This document shows, piece by piece, positions 9,530-21,457 of a stretch of DNA of 64,000 nucleotides (within the stretch, counting starts at the first letter, position 1; the number at the start of each line of letters is the position of its first letter). Where the stretch lies: the NCBI RefSeq assembly GCF_030272615.1, contig NC_081405.1, positions 604,131,177 to 604,195,176 on the forward strand, read 5' to 3'. This DNA comes from Cryptomeria japonica. Lineage: Eukaryota > Streptophyta > Pinopsida > Cupressales > Cupressaceae. Below the pieces are notes generated by a model. That model ran no database searches. It saw nothing but the letters and a program-made list of their open reading frames with translations, and was not told the origin of the DNA. Made by a program: the position numbers and the translations under genes.

Positions 9530-12500
9530 GTTCCGACTTACTCCTGGAAGTCGTAAGGCTAGATGGAGAACATGTCGTACGCATCAGCCCTGAAACTCAT
9601 TCAACAAAGATCAAATTGCACATAGAAATCTTTTCATAAATAAATGAAATGTTTATTACAAAATCTTTTACAAACGCCATTATCCATTGGCGAGATACAA
9701 CTAAAACCATACATTCCTTACAATATTCTAGGAATTGTCCACAACCATAGTAGAGAAACAGGAATTTCTTCCTTTCATTACACCAAATTAAAGCATTACA
9801 AAGAGGTAAACAACAATTACCACAATCATCGACCCAAAAATGATAAGAAGACATGCCATCATGATCAATTTCCTTTACCAATCCATCTTTTCATAAAATT
9901 TTATTGAATAGAACTAGCTCAAAATATCAGTTTCTACCACCAGATTACTTTCATGAAATAAGAGCAACATAAATAACTCAATTGTTACACTTGCCAGGCA
10001 TAAGGAAACCTTTCCAAAGACTATGTCCCATAACATAGTGACAAGTTAACACAATTTACTCCATGATACACATAATAACCATCCACATAACTGGAATGCA
10101 TAACAGAAAAGGCCACATGTGAGCATGTTTAATGCTCGGTCAAGGATAACATGCATGATCAGCATCTCTATGCCTGATCTTAGAACAACAATATGATCAT
10201 AAAAAATCCAATATCTCACTCAAAGGCTTGATGGTGCTAGGCACACCATAGCGGTGCTACCTTCCATACAAGACCTTTGTGAATATCCCTTGTTGAACAA
10301 GGTGGTTAGCCTCCAAGAGATAGTCACCACACATAGGTAGGTAGTGGATACTAGCTGCATTACAGCCTCACATACCTCCATCCTCAAGGTTCCTTGCATC
10401 TACTTCCTCGTATACACTCATCCAAGCCCGTCTCCTACGTTCTTGGAGAGGAATTCACATTGCAACACAAGACCAGCATCCGAAAACAATAATGATAAAC
10501 CAGTTTAGCCACCAAGGTACAGAAGAATAAAGATAATAAATCCTCAATTCCAACAGTAAGGCAAGAAAATAATCCAGAATTTCAACACCAAATCAAAGTG
10601 CAAAAGATCACAAGATCGTGGCTACACCTTCACAGTCAAAGTAGAATAAATTGCTGGCCCACAAAGAAATAAATAAATAATTAAAAGAAATTCATAAGTG
10701 CACATTACATCACTACGTGACTAATAGCTAGCCACCAATGAGGAAGGAAGGAACAATCGTCTAGCTATCCTAGTAGCTCATCATGTGATGTGGCCAAGTC
10801 ACACATCCACATGGCATGGCAGTGTGCACCTCGACATCACCCCGCATCACGTCATCACGTGGCATGGCTCTACCCAATACCTAGCGGTAAGCCGCATGGA
10901 AATGTCTACTACATCCCGCATCGTGTCTCAGCACGGTATGGCAATACTCCAAGTGGACAACACACGCAATGGACGTATCCCGCATGGCAATGTACCCCGT
11001 GGATAAGGCACGCGCTGGTCACACTCCGCATAGTGACGTATCTAGAAGGATACTCGCCGTAAGCCAGAGGTATACATGGCTAAGGTCTACCCACAAGTCT
11101 ACCAACACTGGTCAGTTGGCAACTTATGTAAGAACAATAACATGCCTCTCATGAAGACAAGGCAACAGATGCTCCAATAGAATTCCATCAATATGCTCAA
11201 AAACTGCCATCAAAATGCTCAAATAAAGGATAGGAATAAGGCTGGCACTCATGAACCTATAAATAGATCCATCAAAAGGGAAAGTATTGAGTACACCTTG
11301 ATACAGTTTAGTAGTACAACTATATCATTCCTCGAAGTAGAGAAGCTAAAGTCGCTTCGTGCCGACATTACTCGTACGCCAATCCATACTATTCAAGGAA
11401 CGGTTACTTCGAATACTACCCCTTGACATACCGAGTTACCCACAACCCGAGGTTTGGTACTCAGCAGGGAAACAAATAAGCAACATCACATAAACAATAT
11501 GGTTTCCCATACTCATAAACAGCATATCCTCCATGGCTGATTACTTCACCAATCCATGGGCACAAATAATAAGCACTGGTTTCTCACAATACACACAAAT
11601 ACACCAGCACTGGTTTAGTCACATATACGGGGAATACTTTTCAGTACGCTAACATCTATACAAGGAAGATTCCCATTATGCTTTCTAAATAAATAACTGA
11701 ATCAAATTTACTCTAGATACAAGTACTGAATTCATTAACAATTCACAATTATATAAGGAATTAACATCATTCCTATAGCTTTCTCGAATCTCACTAAGCA
11801 TTCATAATTAAATTACTAGCTAAGCAAATTCATTTCTAAAGCTTAAGACTTTCATCTATCACTATGAAGCCAAAAGCAAACACACAATTTCACATGTTTT
11901 ATAAACATTCTATTTAAATCAATGCACTCTTTAATATCATTTCTAAAAATTCTCATGATTAGGCAAGGAGAAGGGAAAAAGAGTTTGATAACCAAACTAT
12001 TTCCTACGAAGACACAAGATCAATCAAGATCACGCTATAATATTAAATTTCTCATTATAAGCCTATCATTTCAATTACACAGTTTTCATTTCGCTACCGT
12101 TAGAAGGATGACAATCAGCCTAACAAAAACATTTCCAATAATTATGGTTGCAACAGGAGGTTCTAGTTTACAAACAAAACAGAGATCAAGAGAGGCAATC
12201 TTTTCGATAATACAAGACCTCATAAGAACACTCACTTATAATAATACAATATAGACACATGTCATAATTTGCAACCTATTAGAGAAGATCACATTCCGAT
12301 CACAGATAAGCAAAGAGCTATTAACCCAAATAAAACATATTAATGCACGCACATCAAACAAGCTTTCCATTCGCACTTTCTAAACACATTAAGGTAATTA
12401 TATATACCCAAAAGCGAGTTCAATGGAGCATTTGCTAAAATAAATCTTCAATCAACTGGTTTAATGAGACAAATAAGACAATCTTTCGGAAAACACATTA

Positions 12501-13288
12501 ATATTCTCTCGAAGCTACAATAATGTGCTCTTTTTTAACACTTCTACAAACCAAGCAGTTTCACATAATTCAACTATTCGCATAGCAATGCACCTTTCTA
12601 AGGTAGAATTTAATCATGCTACTCCTACTACATACACATGGAGAATTCTTTAAACATACTCATATAGTTTTCTCCCATTCACCCAAAATAAATTTTTAAA
12701 ACTCATAGCCCTTTAATAATCTAAAAACATAAGCGTCATAAAGCTCATACAAGGGTTCAAGAAGTCACACCCTTTTTCTCTCTTGCAAACAAGGAAACTT
12801 GAATCAAAGATAATTACTCATATCCTAATCATTTCCATTTCCAGAAAGAAGAGAGGAATGGTGATCATCATTTAATTTTTACAAAATAAGCATTCAATAA
12901 TTGCCATACAAGTCCTTCAAGCGAACAACACTAAGCTAGATCATAATCTTAAACAAACACAATTCGCACTTTCAGATTCAAGACAAGCACGGACCAACCC
13001 AAATGGGTTAGTCTGAAGAGTACAACACTCAAAAAGGGAAGGTACATACGACTCTCTTTCACATACGACTAATCGTAGACCAAGACATCAATAAGCATGC
13101 AATACACAAATAAGCACTCAAACACCAACATCAAGAAGGCGAAGACAAGGTGTGAACACACACGTTACACACCAGACAAGGCCTGCTCAATCACTCACAT
13201 GCAACAGGAGGACAAGCATACACATAAGGTCGATACACCTCACACAAATAGAGGGCACGCGCGACACCAGAGATCCCAATGTTTGCAA
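9530..13288 (-). other. LARD-1 internal domain, non-coding
   Basis: About 3.8 kb without any recognisable gag, protease, integrase or reverse transcriptase motif on either strand. The longest open frames (plus 10790-11062 and 11922-12254) are short, overlap others and carry no known motif. At 10785-11060 a degenerate repeat is visible: CCGCAT words followed by GGCAATGT or CGTGTC recur at about 10842, 10890, 10917, 10979 and 11026. In known LARDs the interior is conserved but non-coding and may carry packaging signals. Confidence 0.6.
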
Positions 13289-13305
13289 CATGGGCTCTGA
13301 TACCA
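13289..13305 (-). promoter_or_regulatory. LARD-1 primer-binding site (tRNA-iMet)
   Basis: On the minus strand, TGGTATCAGAGCCCATG begins two bases inside the right-hand LTR. It matches the usual plant initiator-methionine tRNA primer site (TGGTATCAGAGC) and identifies the right LTR as the 5' LTR. Confidence 0.9.
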
Positions 13306-13307
13306 AA

Positions 13308-16300
13308 TGTAATGCCCCGCCAGGAAACCCCGAAGGGATAAGCCAAAAAGCAAGAAAGGAGTGCAAATTTTTTTTTTTTTAAAGTTACAACACATAAGAT
13401 GCAACAAGATATCAAAGAGATTTAGATTACATAGCGGAAGACTTCTACTAACACCTAAAGAGTTTCCCAATGAGATTACTTAAATTTCACAATTCACTTA
13501 ACTCACACAATTAAACCAATAAACTGAATATCTTAATAACGAGATAATTCATAATCAGGATAATTTCTTTCAGAAGATGGAAATATAACTCACAAGCAAG
13601 GATTCATCCATTAAGATCCATTCATAATTTCCATTCAAGCTTTTCATTTAAATTAACAAGCCATACAACTAATATTCTAACATACTAGAATTTCATCATA
13701 AACATATGAGATCTTTCCAAGCATATTAAATTCCTTAACAACAACTGAGTAGATTTCATTACTCTAAGAAACATTCTTTCATATTCCAACTCATTGCATT
13801 TAAAGAGATGGTTACATACATGCACCTATGATAAATATCATCTAAACCACTTAGGCATTCAATCAACATGGCATTCAAGAAAGAACTGAATATAAGCATT
13901 TATAGTTAATTCCAATTATCCACTTAACCATTCTAACATAAGCTAATCATACATGATAAAGCTGAATAAAGGAACATAAGAGAATGCATCACATAACACC
14001 ATAATGATCTCGGAGTTCACCCCTAAAGGGCTACATCTCCGGGTCTGCTCAACTGCAAGACCCCCTCTGATAAATAATAAAGTTAAGAATACAAGAGGTT
14101 ACACTATACAATCCAGCCATCAAGGCGAAATATAACAATATACAAACGACCGCATCGGTCAATTAATACATAAACGATCCCTGAAAAGAACAGGATCCAG
14201 ATGAACATAATCAAAGCTAATACAAAGGTCCAGAAGAGTATCCATAAAACTAAGCCATCACCACCCAAGGTCTAACATGAAACCGACACTCACAAGGGCA
14301 GAGACAAAAGGATGACTCACAAGGTACTCCTAACAGGACAAAATGACAACACACTAGCGAACGTAGGGACAAGTGTCATCACACAACCTGGTATGGATAC
14401 CATGGCAAGTCTTCATAGGTCCCGGCCCCATACACTGGGTTACCCTGGCAACCTAATCCGAGCTTCCGGCCCATCCAAGCCTCATGTGGACCCACACATC
14501 CTCTTGTGAAGACAAGGATGGCAGTTTGCCATTTCAGGCCTTCTCACAGCATGTCGAATCTATGATAGCACTCATCCCATGTGTGAGGCACATTATCTTA
14601 TTTAGAGATTATTTTCTAATCTACTTAGGTTATCACTTATTAGACTCACTTTCGACGGGTTACCCAGCAGCCACTTTGGGTGCGGCCCCCAATCGAAAGC
14701 CACTTTCCCATATGACACTAGACTATACTCGGACGAACTCAACCCAAGGAATACACATGGTAAGAAGAACGGAGTTCAAGAAGAGAGAAACAATCATCTG
14801 GTCAAACACGACTCAAGGGTAATCACTTACTGACGGTACTCTAACTAGAGACCTGACAACTAAGGTTAACCACGAATCATCATTCGACTCGCTCAAGAGG
14901 ATATGACCAAATACGACACTACCACAATACAACAGTCAATCTCGGAATCGAGGACTGAAACAGGTACCCCAAGTCAATCCACACGACAGGGTCCTACTCA
15001 ACAAAGCAAAGCATGCCATTTCATAAATTAAAGGCGAATACAGAAATTAAACTCGCAAAGCAATAATCAGAAAAGACAATATTTCCTCAATTTGATTTAA
15101 TCATTACCAGTCGATCAAGTTTTCTACAAGATCTAAATCAATTTTCAGTTATCTACCTCATCAAGGGATAAGTTGATCTTGGTTTTCTAACTCCTAAGGT
15201 TCAAGCATTGAACAGGCAAATAAGCCATAATGAGTTTTTAAACCAATTTATATTAATCAAATTCAGACAACCATTAATCAACTAAAATGGGATACATTTA
15301 ATCTCCAACAAAACGTCATTAACATACTGGTCTAAAACCGACCTCTATAGATTCATAATTTCAATCCCAGATGCATTATACGGATCACAAAAATATAAAC
15401 GTAGAAAGAGAATCTAAATGGAGATAATCATTTTCAAGACATATCGTTTAAATTTCTAATGCCCAACGATAAATATTTCACTACCTTTCAATTACTCAAA
15501 TGATATGTTCTACGATAAAATTTAACATCATCAAGTAATAATTACCTCGTATATATCCAATTAACATAACAAGAATAATGCCACCTTTAATCGTAATTAA
15601 AAACTAATTAACACTAATCATTAAAATAATAATCAACATATGATAAGCATTTTTTTTTTTGAATGGGAAAAACATACATTAAAAGAAAGAAAAACCCATT
15701 TTATAATATTCAACATTAAAATAACATACATCAAATTGTCATCACATAACATATGCATTTTTTTTTGATAAAAAAAAAACACATTAAAAAAAACGTTTTA
15801 TAAACTACGCTTGAAACGAAGTGCATAAAAAAAAGGGCAAAGCGAGGCGGCCGTGCCCTAACCCTAGCCAAGGGAAAGGGGCGGCGGCGCTCGCGGGCCG
15901 CACCACGGTGGTGCCCGCAGGTGCCGCGGTGCCCTGCGGCCACCGCGGCCCCTACGGCCACCGCCATGGGCCGCAGCCGAGGCAACAACACAGGTGAGCG
16001 GAGGTAAGGGGGGGCTGCGAGCGGGGAAACGGTGGACGTGCGGGGGAGGGGAGAGGGAGCGGGTGGAGCTCCGCTCCCCGCCTCCCATCCCCTAAACGTA
16101 GCCCGAAACAATAAACAATACGCCCAGATTTGGTAACGAGCGATTGGAACTTTCTTCGAACACACACACAGTTCGGCATTTTATATTATTTTGATAATTA
16201 AAACACATAGTCCGAACTTCATCAAACGTCCCTCACAAAATTGGTAATGAATATAAATTTCGATTTACTGTGAGTTCGATTTATACGAACTGGGTTTGAT

Positions 16301-17539
16301 GTCAAATTTTCTTGGTGGTTTTCTCAACCATAACAACACCCAAGGGTTTTAAATGCCCAAAACAAAGAGGAATTAACAGCACCTCAAAAACACTTCCAAC
16401 CAAGCTGGTAAATTTACTAAATCAGTTCATAAGCATGGCAGACAATGGAGAATCTAAAACCAGATAAAACCCCCATTTCCATTTCAAACAAAAACCAAAA
16501 TTGAGAGTTGGATCCTACCTTAACACGCAATCCTGGAGTAGCTGAAGGAGAGCTCAATCCTGCCAGGTCCAGAATCATTCCTTCCCAAAACCCCCAAGTT
16601 CAACTCCCAAAATTTTCTTCCAACCAAAATTCCTCCAAAAATGTCCATCCTCCAATTTTTTTCCCCAAATTGGGTTATATGGGAGAGTTGACCCAAAAAT
16701 TCCATTTTTGGAATAAAAATTCTATTTACAAATAATTCACAAAATTAATCCTTTTCAACTATAACAACCAATTAACTTGCTTTCCAAATCCAAAAAAAAC
16801 GATTTCCTCATTTAAACAAATTTAATCTTTCAATTCAAATAAGCCAACAGAACACAATTAACTCTATGGCGATAAAATCTAAAACTTTCTTTTTCAACAG
16901 CATAAATAAGATGCATTAAATATTCAAAAGCAGTCATTAAATCGAATTTACTTCCAATTAAAAATAAGCAATTCATTAACAACGAAAATCGCATAACGAA
17001 TTTTCGATTACTTTAACCCATTAATCTTCAATGCACAAACGCAAATTTAATCAAGATAATTACTGAGGACTAATTAATCAATTAACCAAACACACCAGGC
17101 ACGCAAACCGAGAAGGTCAACCAAACAGACGACTCGCAAACCCAAACAAGAAGGGAATACCGACGACGATTGGCGATGCTCATTGGAGCACGACCAAGGT
17201 CAAGCTAGGGTCTTACGACCACCTAATCCAACTCTAAGGATTAAAAAGGCACACTCAAACCTGCACACCTAGGTGAAGACGAACCTCGCACTCATGCGGC
17301 GTTGTACCTGAAATTTCCTGCAGCCAAGAGTCATACATGCATACATATATAAAATTTAATGAAATCATTAGTCCGATACTAACATCACGAAATAGGAACA
17401 CTGAAAAATTGCATACAACTAGTGAGAAAACCACATCAATAGCTATGCGTTAAATCAACATCTGACTGTAACATAATATTATGATAAACTAATCAAGATT
17501 AAACCAAGGTTAGAGATCGATTACGGTAGGGGTACTACA
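13308..17539 (-). repeat. LARD-1 5' LTR (right copy)
   Basis: A 4,232-bp repeat of 5302-9515 with the same termini. It ends at TACTACA, after which GGTTG and Cop-A's integrase frame resume. It carries the same GC-rich block (15840-16095), lengthened by 18 bp that look like a local duplication of GCGGCCCC/TACGGCCACC-type sequence. A TATA-like box lies at about 16178-16190 on the minus strand. As the 5' LTR it would hold the active promoter. Confidence 0.92.
15840..16190 (-). promoter_or_regulatory. GC-rich block with TATA-like box in LARD-1 5' LTR (candidate promoter)
   Basis: Second copy of the block at 7815-8165, here in the 5' LTR. ATAATATAAAATG on the minus strand at about 16178-16190 precedes about 260 bp of CpG-rich sequence in the direction of transcription. 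The remaining CpG density in an otherwise decayed neighbourhood agrees with a young insertion. Confidence 0.4.
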
Positions 17540-17544
17540 GGTTG

Positions 17545-18988
17545 TCCCTTTGAAGAAGAAATCAGAAGCATTTGACAAGTTCAAGATATTCAAAGCTAAG
17601 GTTGAGACTAAGTCTGGATTGAAGCCAAAGTGTCTGAGATTTGATAAAGGAGGATAATTCTATTTTGGTGAGTTCAATTCATTCTATGGGAAGTATGGGA
17701 TCGAAAGACAATTATCTGCTCCTAGAACCCCTCAGCAGAATGGAGTTGTTGAGAGGAAGATCAAAACTATTTTGGAAGTTGCAAGGACTATGCTAATTGA
17801 AGGAAATGTTCTGAAGATTTACTAGAGAGAAGCTATTAGTACTACTGTTTATACATTCAATAGAGTTCACATCAAAGGTGATACCAGTAAGACCCCTTAT
17901 GATCTTTGATTTGGTCATGTTCCTACTGTGAGATATTTCAGAGTATTTGGTAGCAAATGTTATATCAAAAGAGATGAGGACACATGAAAGTTTGATGCTA
18001 GAAGTGATGAAGGTATTTTTGGGGGATATTCAACAAAGAGAAAGGCCTACCGGTGATACAATAAGATACTAAGAAAGATTGTAAAGAGTGCAAATGTGAA
18101 GGTGGATGAGAACCTTGGGAAAGAAACTAGAGCATGTGGTTATGATGATGGTCAACATATTGTTTTAACACCTATTCAGCTTGAAGACCCTAAGTAGAAT
18201 GATCTGATAGAGATTGTGAATCCGGATGTTGCTGGTGAAGGAATGCAAGAATGTGATAATCAGAACAATCAGTAGACTCTGAGGTATGTAAGATTGAATC
18301 ATTCTAAAAATTAGATTATTGGTGATAAGAATAAAGGTGTGATGACTAGAAGAAGTATAGTTGCTGAAGAAGTATGTTTGATTTCCAAAGTTGAACCTAA
18401 AGATGTTGTTGAATCCTGTAAAGATGACAATTGGATAAGATCTATAGAAGAAGAACTAGATCAGATTGAAAAGAATAACACTTGGTAACTTGTGCCTAGA
18501 CCTAAGGATAAGAATGTTATTGGTACTAAATGGGTATTCAGAAACAAACTGAATGAAGTTGGTGAAGTTTTCAAAAATAAAGCAAGACTGGTCTACAAAG
18601 GATACTCATAGCAAGAAGGAATTGATTATGAGGAGAATTTTTCTCTAGTTTCTAGAATTGAAGTTGTTAGATTGTTGCTTGCTTATGCTTCTTATAAAGA
18701 TTTCAAGGTATATCAAATCGATGTCAAATATGCCTTTTTGAATGGTGATCTTGAAGAAGAAGTATACATTGAACATCTTGCTGGATTTTCATTATCAGAT
18801 GATGGAGACATAGTATGTAAGTTGAATAAATATCTTTATGGATTGAAACAAGATCCTATAGCTTGGTATGCTAGACTAGATAAGAACTTGTTGACATTGG
18901 GATTTAGTAAAGGTGTTGCTGACAATAATCTGTATTTCAAGATTGAAAATGATAACATCCTGATTGTTGAAGTCTTTGTTGATGATAT
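17545..18988 (+). pseudogene. Cop-A integrase core and reverse transcriptase N-terminal part
   Basis: This continues the frame cut at 5301. Integrase: KCLRFDKGG (catalytic Asp region), then RTPQQNGVVERK with the third catalytic Glu kept (about 17727-17762), then FRVFGSKCYIKRD. Reverse transcriptase: [12 protein letters not shown] (about 18513-18550), FLNGDLEEEVYIE (about 18738-18775), YGLKQDPIAWYARLD (18838-18880) and the catalytic VFVDDI at 18971-18988. The frame is cut by Cop-B directly after the two catalytic Asp codons and resumes at 32277. At least eight in-frame stops are present. Confidence 0.88.
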
Positions 18989-20048
18989 TGTTGGTATTAT
19001 GGATATGTTGCATTAGTTTTGTCATTGATGTCAACATTTATCAACACTTATCCTTCTGGAGATCTTTGGTTTTGTTCACTGGCAAGTTCAGAGACTTATG
19101 CACAATCACCGGTACTTGGTTCACCAGTAGGTTATATTGTTCACTAGCACTAAGGATGACTTGTTATCATCTGGAGATCGCTTGTTTATGTCCAAGACAT
19201 GGTTTGGGCACTTGGTTTTGGAGATTTGGCTATTGGTCTAATTGGGATGACATATTTGTTATTACTGGAAAATTGGTCTAGGTTATGGACCGACATGCGT
19301 TATCTATTCCAGATCAGCACGACGTGTTATGGAGATGGTTTAATGAATTGGTATTATTGTTGAGATGACATGATGCATTGCATCTTGACTTGCTTGTAAT
19401 TGATTTTATTATAATATTCTTAGTGAGCTGACCCGCACATTTGGTCTTAGGTTTTGGTATATATGCAAGATCTCATTTATGAGATTAATGTAATGGAATG
19501 TAATAAGGTATTGTAAGATTGTCATATTCAGTATATGTGAATATAAGCAGAGCTACACACGCATACATCATTTGAAGATTCAAGTAAGGTTTGAAGGAGA
19601 TAATTAGAGATTAACCGGTACTGAATCCAGCATTGGAGATGCTACTTTGAGTAGTGTTTGGATTTAATCATCCAATTGTAGTTAGTGAGACTCCCATTCT
19701 TGTGACTGATCAGTGAGCTCTAGACAGCTGGCCTTTCTGCATGCGCAGGCCCCATTTGTATACACATACTATCTGCAGTAGTATCATTTGATTGTGGGTA
19801 AGGTTTCCCACTGTGGTTTTTCCCCTTACAGGGTTTCCACGTACAAATCTTTGTGTTAAGTGTTGTGGATGTTGTTTCTCTTTCTGTTTTATGCATTAAG
19901 TTTCACCGGTATTAATATTAATTGTTAATCTATTTACCGGCATTAAGTTTGGTTTACTGGTATTAAGTATCAAGTTTGGTTATATTTGGGTTGAAATTAT
20001 TAGACAAATGATTCACCCCCCCCTCTCAGTTGCCTTTGGGTCCTAACA
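18989..20048 (+). repeat. Cop-B 5' LTR
   Basis: 1,060 bp, TGTTGG...CTAACA. It holds a TATA box (TATATAT, 19458-19464), the block GTGAGCTCTAG followed by a CTGCATGCGCAG hairpin (about 19716-19748), a GTGGG...CCCAC hairpin (about 19795-19815) and a C-run in GATTCACCCCCC before the end. The same series recurs in the other copia-type LTRs of this window. Confidence 0.92.
19458..19464 (+). promoter_or_regulatory. TATA box of Cop-B 5' LTR
   Basis: TATATAT followed by GCAAGATCTC; the same box is at 31670-31676 in the 3' LTR. It lies about 280 bp before the conserved leader hairpin, so it would place that hairpin in the transcript's 5' leader. Confidence 0.5.
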
Positions 20049-20050
20049 AT

Positions 20051-20062
20051 TGGTATCAGAGC
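20051..20062 (+). promoter_or_regulatory. Cop-B primer-binding site (tRNA-iMet)
   Basis: TGGTATCAGAGC starts two bases after the 5' LTR end and is complementary to the 3' end of plant initiator tRNA-Met, the usual copia primer. Confidence 0.92.
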
Positions 20063-20105
20063 TAAGTCCCCGTTTTGCATAAGTTTAACAACTTGAGGAG
20101 ATTCT

Positions 20106-21457
20106 ATGGCAACTAACTATTTCATGAAGGACAGTCTGAAACTTGATGGAACTAACTATGGTATATGGAAGATCAGAATGGAGACATATATGAATTGCAT
20201 TAGAAAAGACATATGGGATATTACACAGAATGGCTATGTTGGTCCTACACAAGGTCAACCTAATCCACCTACATTAGATAAGGATCAAGAGAATGATTGT
20301 AAAGCAAGAGAAGCACTTTTGAGTGCCTTATCAGATCAACAAATCATGGGATTATCAGATCGATCAATTGCTAAAGCCATTTGGGATAAATTGGAGACTT
20401 TTAATGAAGGTGATTCCATTGTCAAAATTGTAAAACTGGAATACTTCCGGGTCAGGTATTAAAATTTGAAAATGGAAGAAGATGAAAGAATTTTTTCTTT
20501 TATGGAAAGGGTTAATGAAATTGTTTTGGGAATACAATGTTGTGGAGGTTCCTTAACTGAAGATGAAATTGTTTCTAAAGTTTTAAGAGCATTACCACTG
20601 ACATACAAAATGAAAGTAATTGCTATTAATGAGTTAAGAACTATGCCTAATACATCAGTATCTAGAGATATCTTGGTTGGAAAACTTTCAGCATCTGAGC
20701 TTGAGGAATTTGTTCATGTTGCTATAATTAAGACAGATTTAGCTTTCAAAGCATCATCATCTTCAGCATCTTCATCATCGGCTAATAAATCTGATTGGAA
20801 AGAACTTTATGCAAGAGAACTTGAAGACATCAGGAGGGAAATGAAGAACTTGAAGAACTTGAAGCACTATTTACAAGGGAAATGCCTAAAGGTCTTATTG
20901 GAAGTAGGTATGAAGGTAAAGCACCTTTTAAATGTTTTAACTATAATAAAATTGGTCATATGGCATCTATATGTTCGGACAAACATGCAAGATTGAGAGA
21001 AGAAGTTAAAAGAACATATAAGCCTAACCCTGAATATCAGAGATACATATTTAAGAGGAATAGAGACAAATCTTGTTACTATGCTAATGAAGGAGTTACT
21101 GATGATTCTAATGAAGAACTAGGAGACAATGGATGGGCTTTTGTTGCAATAACAGAAGATCAACCAACACCTACTATTCCACTGGTAGAGAAGGCCCTAA
21201 TAGCTAAAATTGAAGAAAAGGATGAATGGATTATAGATTTCGGATGTTCACATCATATGATTGGTGATAAAAGTAAATTCTTGTCTTTTCAGGAATATAA
21301 TGGAGGTCTAGTGAGATTTGGAGATGACAAATCTTGTTTGATCAAAGGAAAAGGAACTATATCTTTTGATGGTAAGCACAATATTGACAATGTTTATTAT
21401 GTTGAAGGTTTGAAGCATAATCTTTTGAGTGTTGGTCAATTAGTTGAAAAAGGATTT
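20106..21457 (+). pseudogene. Cop-B gag, protease and GAG-pre-integrase start
   Basis: The ATG at 20106 is the first after the primer site. Gag has the usual copia opening (LDGTNYGIWKIRME; later AIWDKLE and VLRALPLTYK). TAA at 20460-20462 interrupts the frame, and a frameshift lies near 20840-20880, before the CCHC knuckle. That knuckle reads CFNYNKIGHMASIC, so its second Cys has become Tyr. The protease site reads WIIDFGCSHHM, with F in place of the S in the usual DSG. The frame runs into the LLSVGQL region and is cut at 21457 by NA-1; it resumes at 28021. The whole is dead but its domains are easy to read. Confidence 0.88.

Larger units (their letters stand above)
5302..17539 (-). mobile_element. 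Non-autonomous large retrotransposon derivative LARD-1
   Basis: A 12.24-kb insertion in Cop-A's integrase, flanked by GGTTG at 5297-5301 and 17540-17544. It has two near-identical direct repeats of about 4.2 kb (5302-9515 and 13308-17539) and a 3.8-kb internal region. The primer-binding site (13289-13305, read on the minus strand) and polypurine tract (9516-9529) show that the element reads right to left. No gag or pol domain is visible inside. Long LTRs with a non-coding interior match the known LARD class (first described in Triticeae). By eye the LTRs differ by about 1-1.5% over their first 2.3 kb, so it is the youngest insertion here. Confidence 0.9.

Noticed and set aside
9644-9907. Short frames in the LARD-1 interior as genes
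   Set aside because: Frames at 9597-9907, 10785-11154, 11193-11426 and 11922-12254 are short, overlap on both strands and lack motifs or a shared frame.
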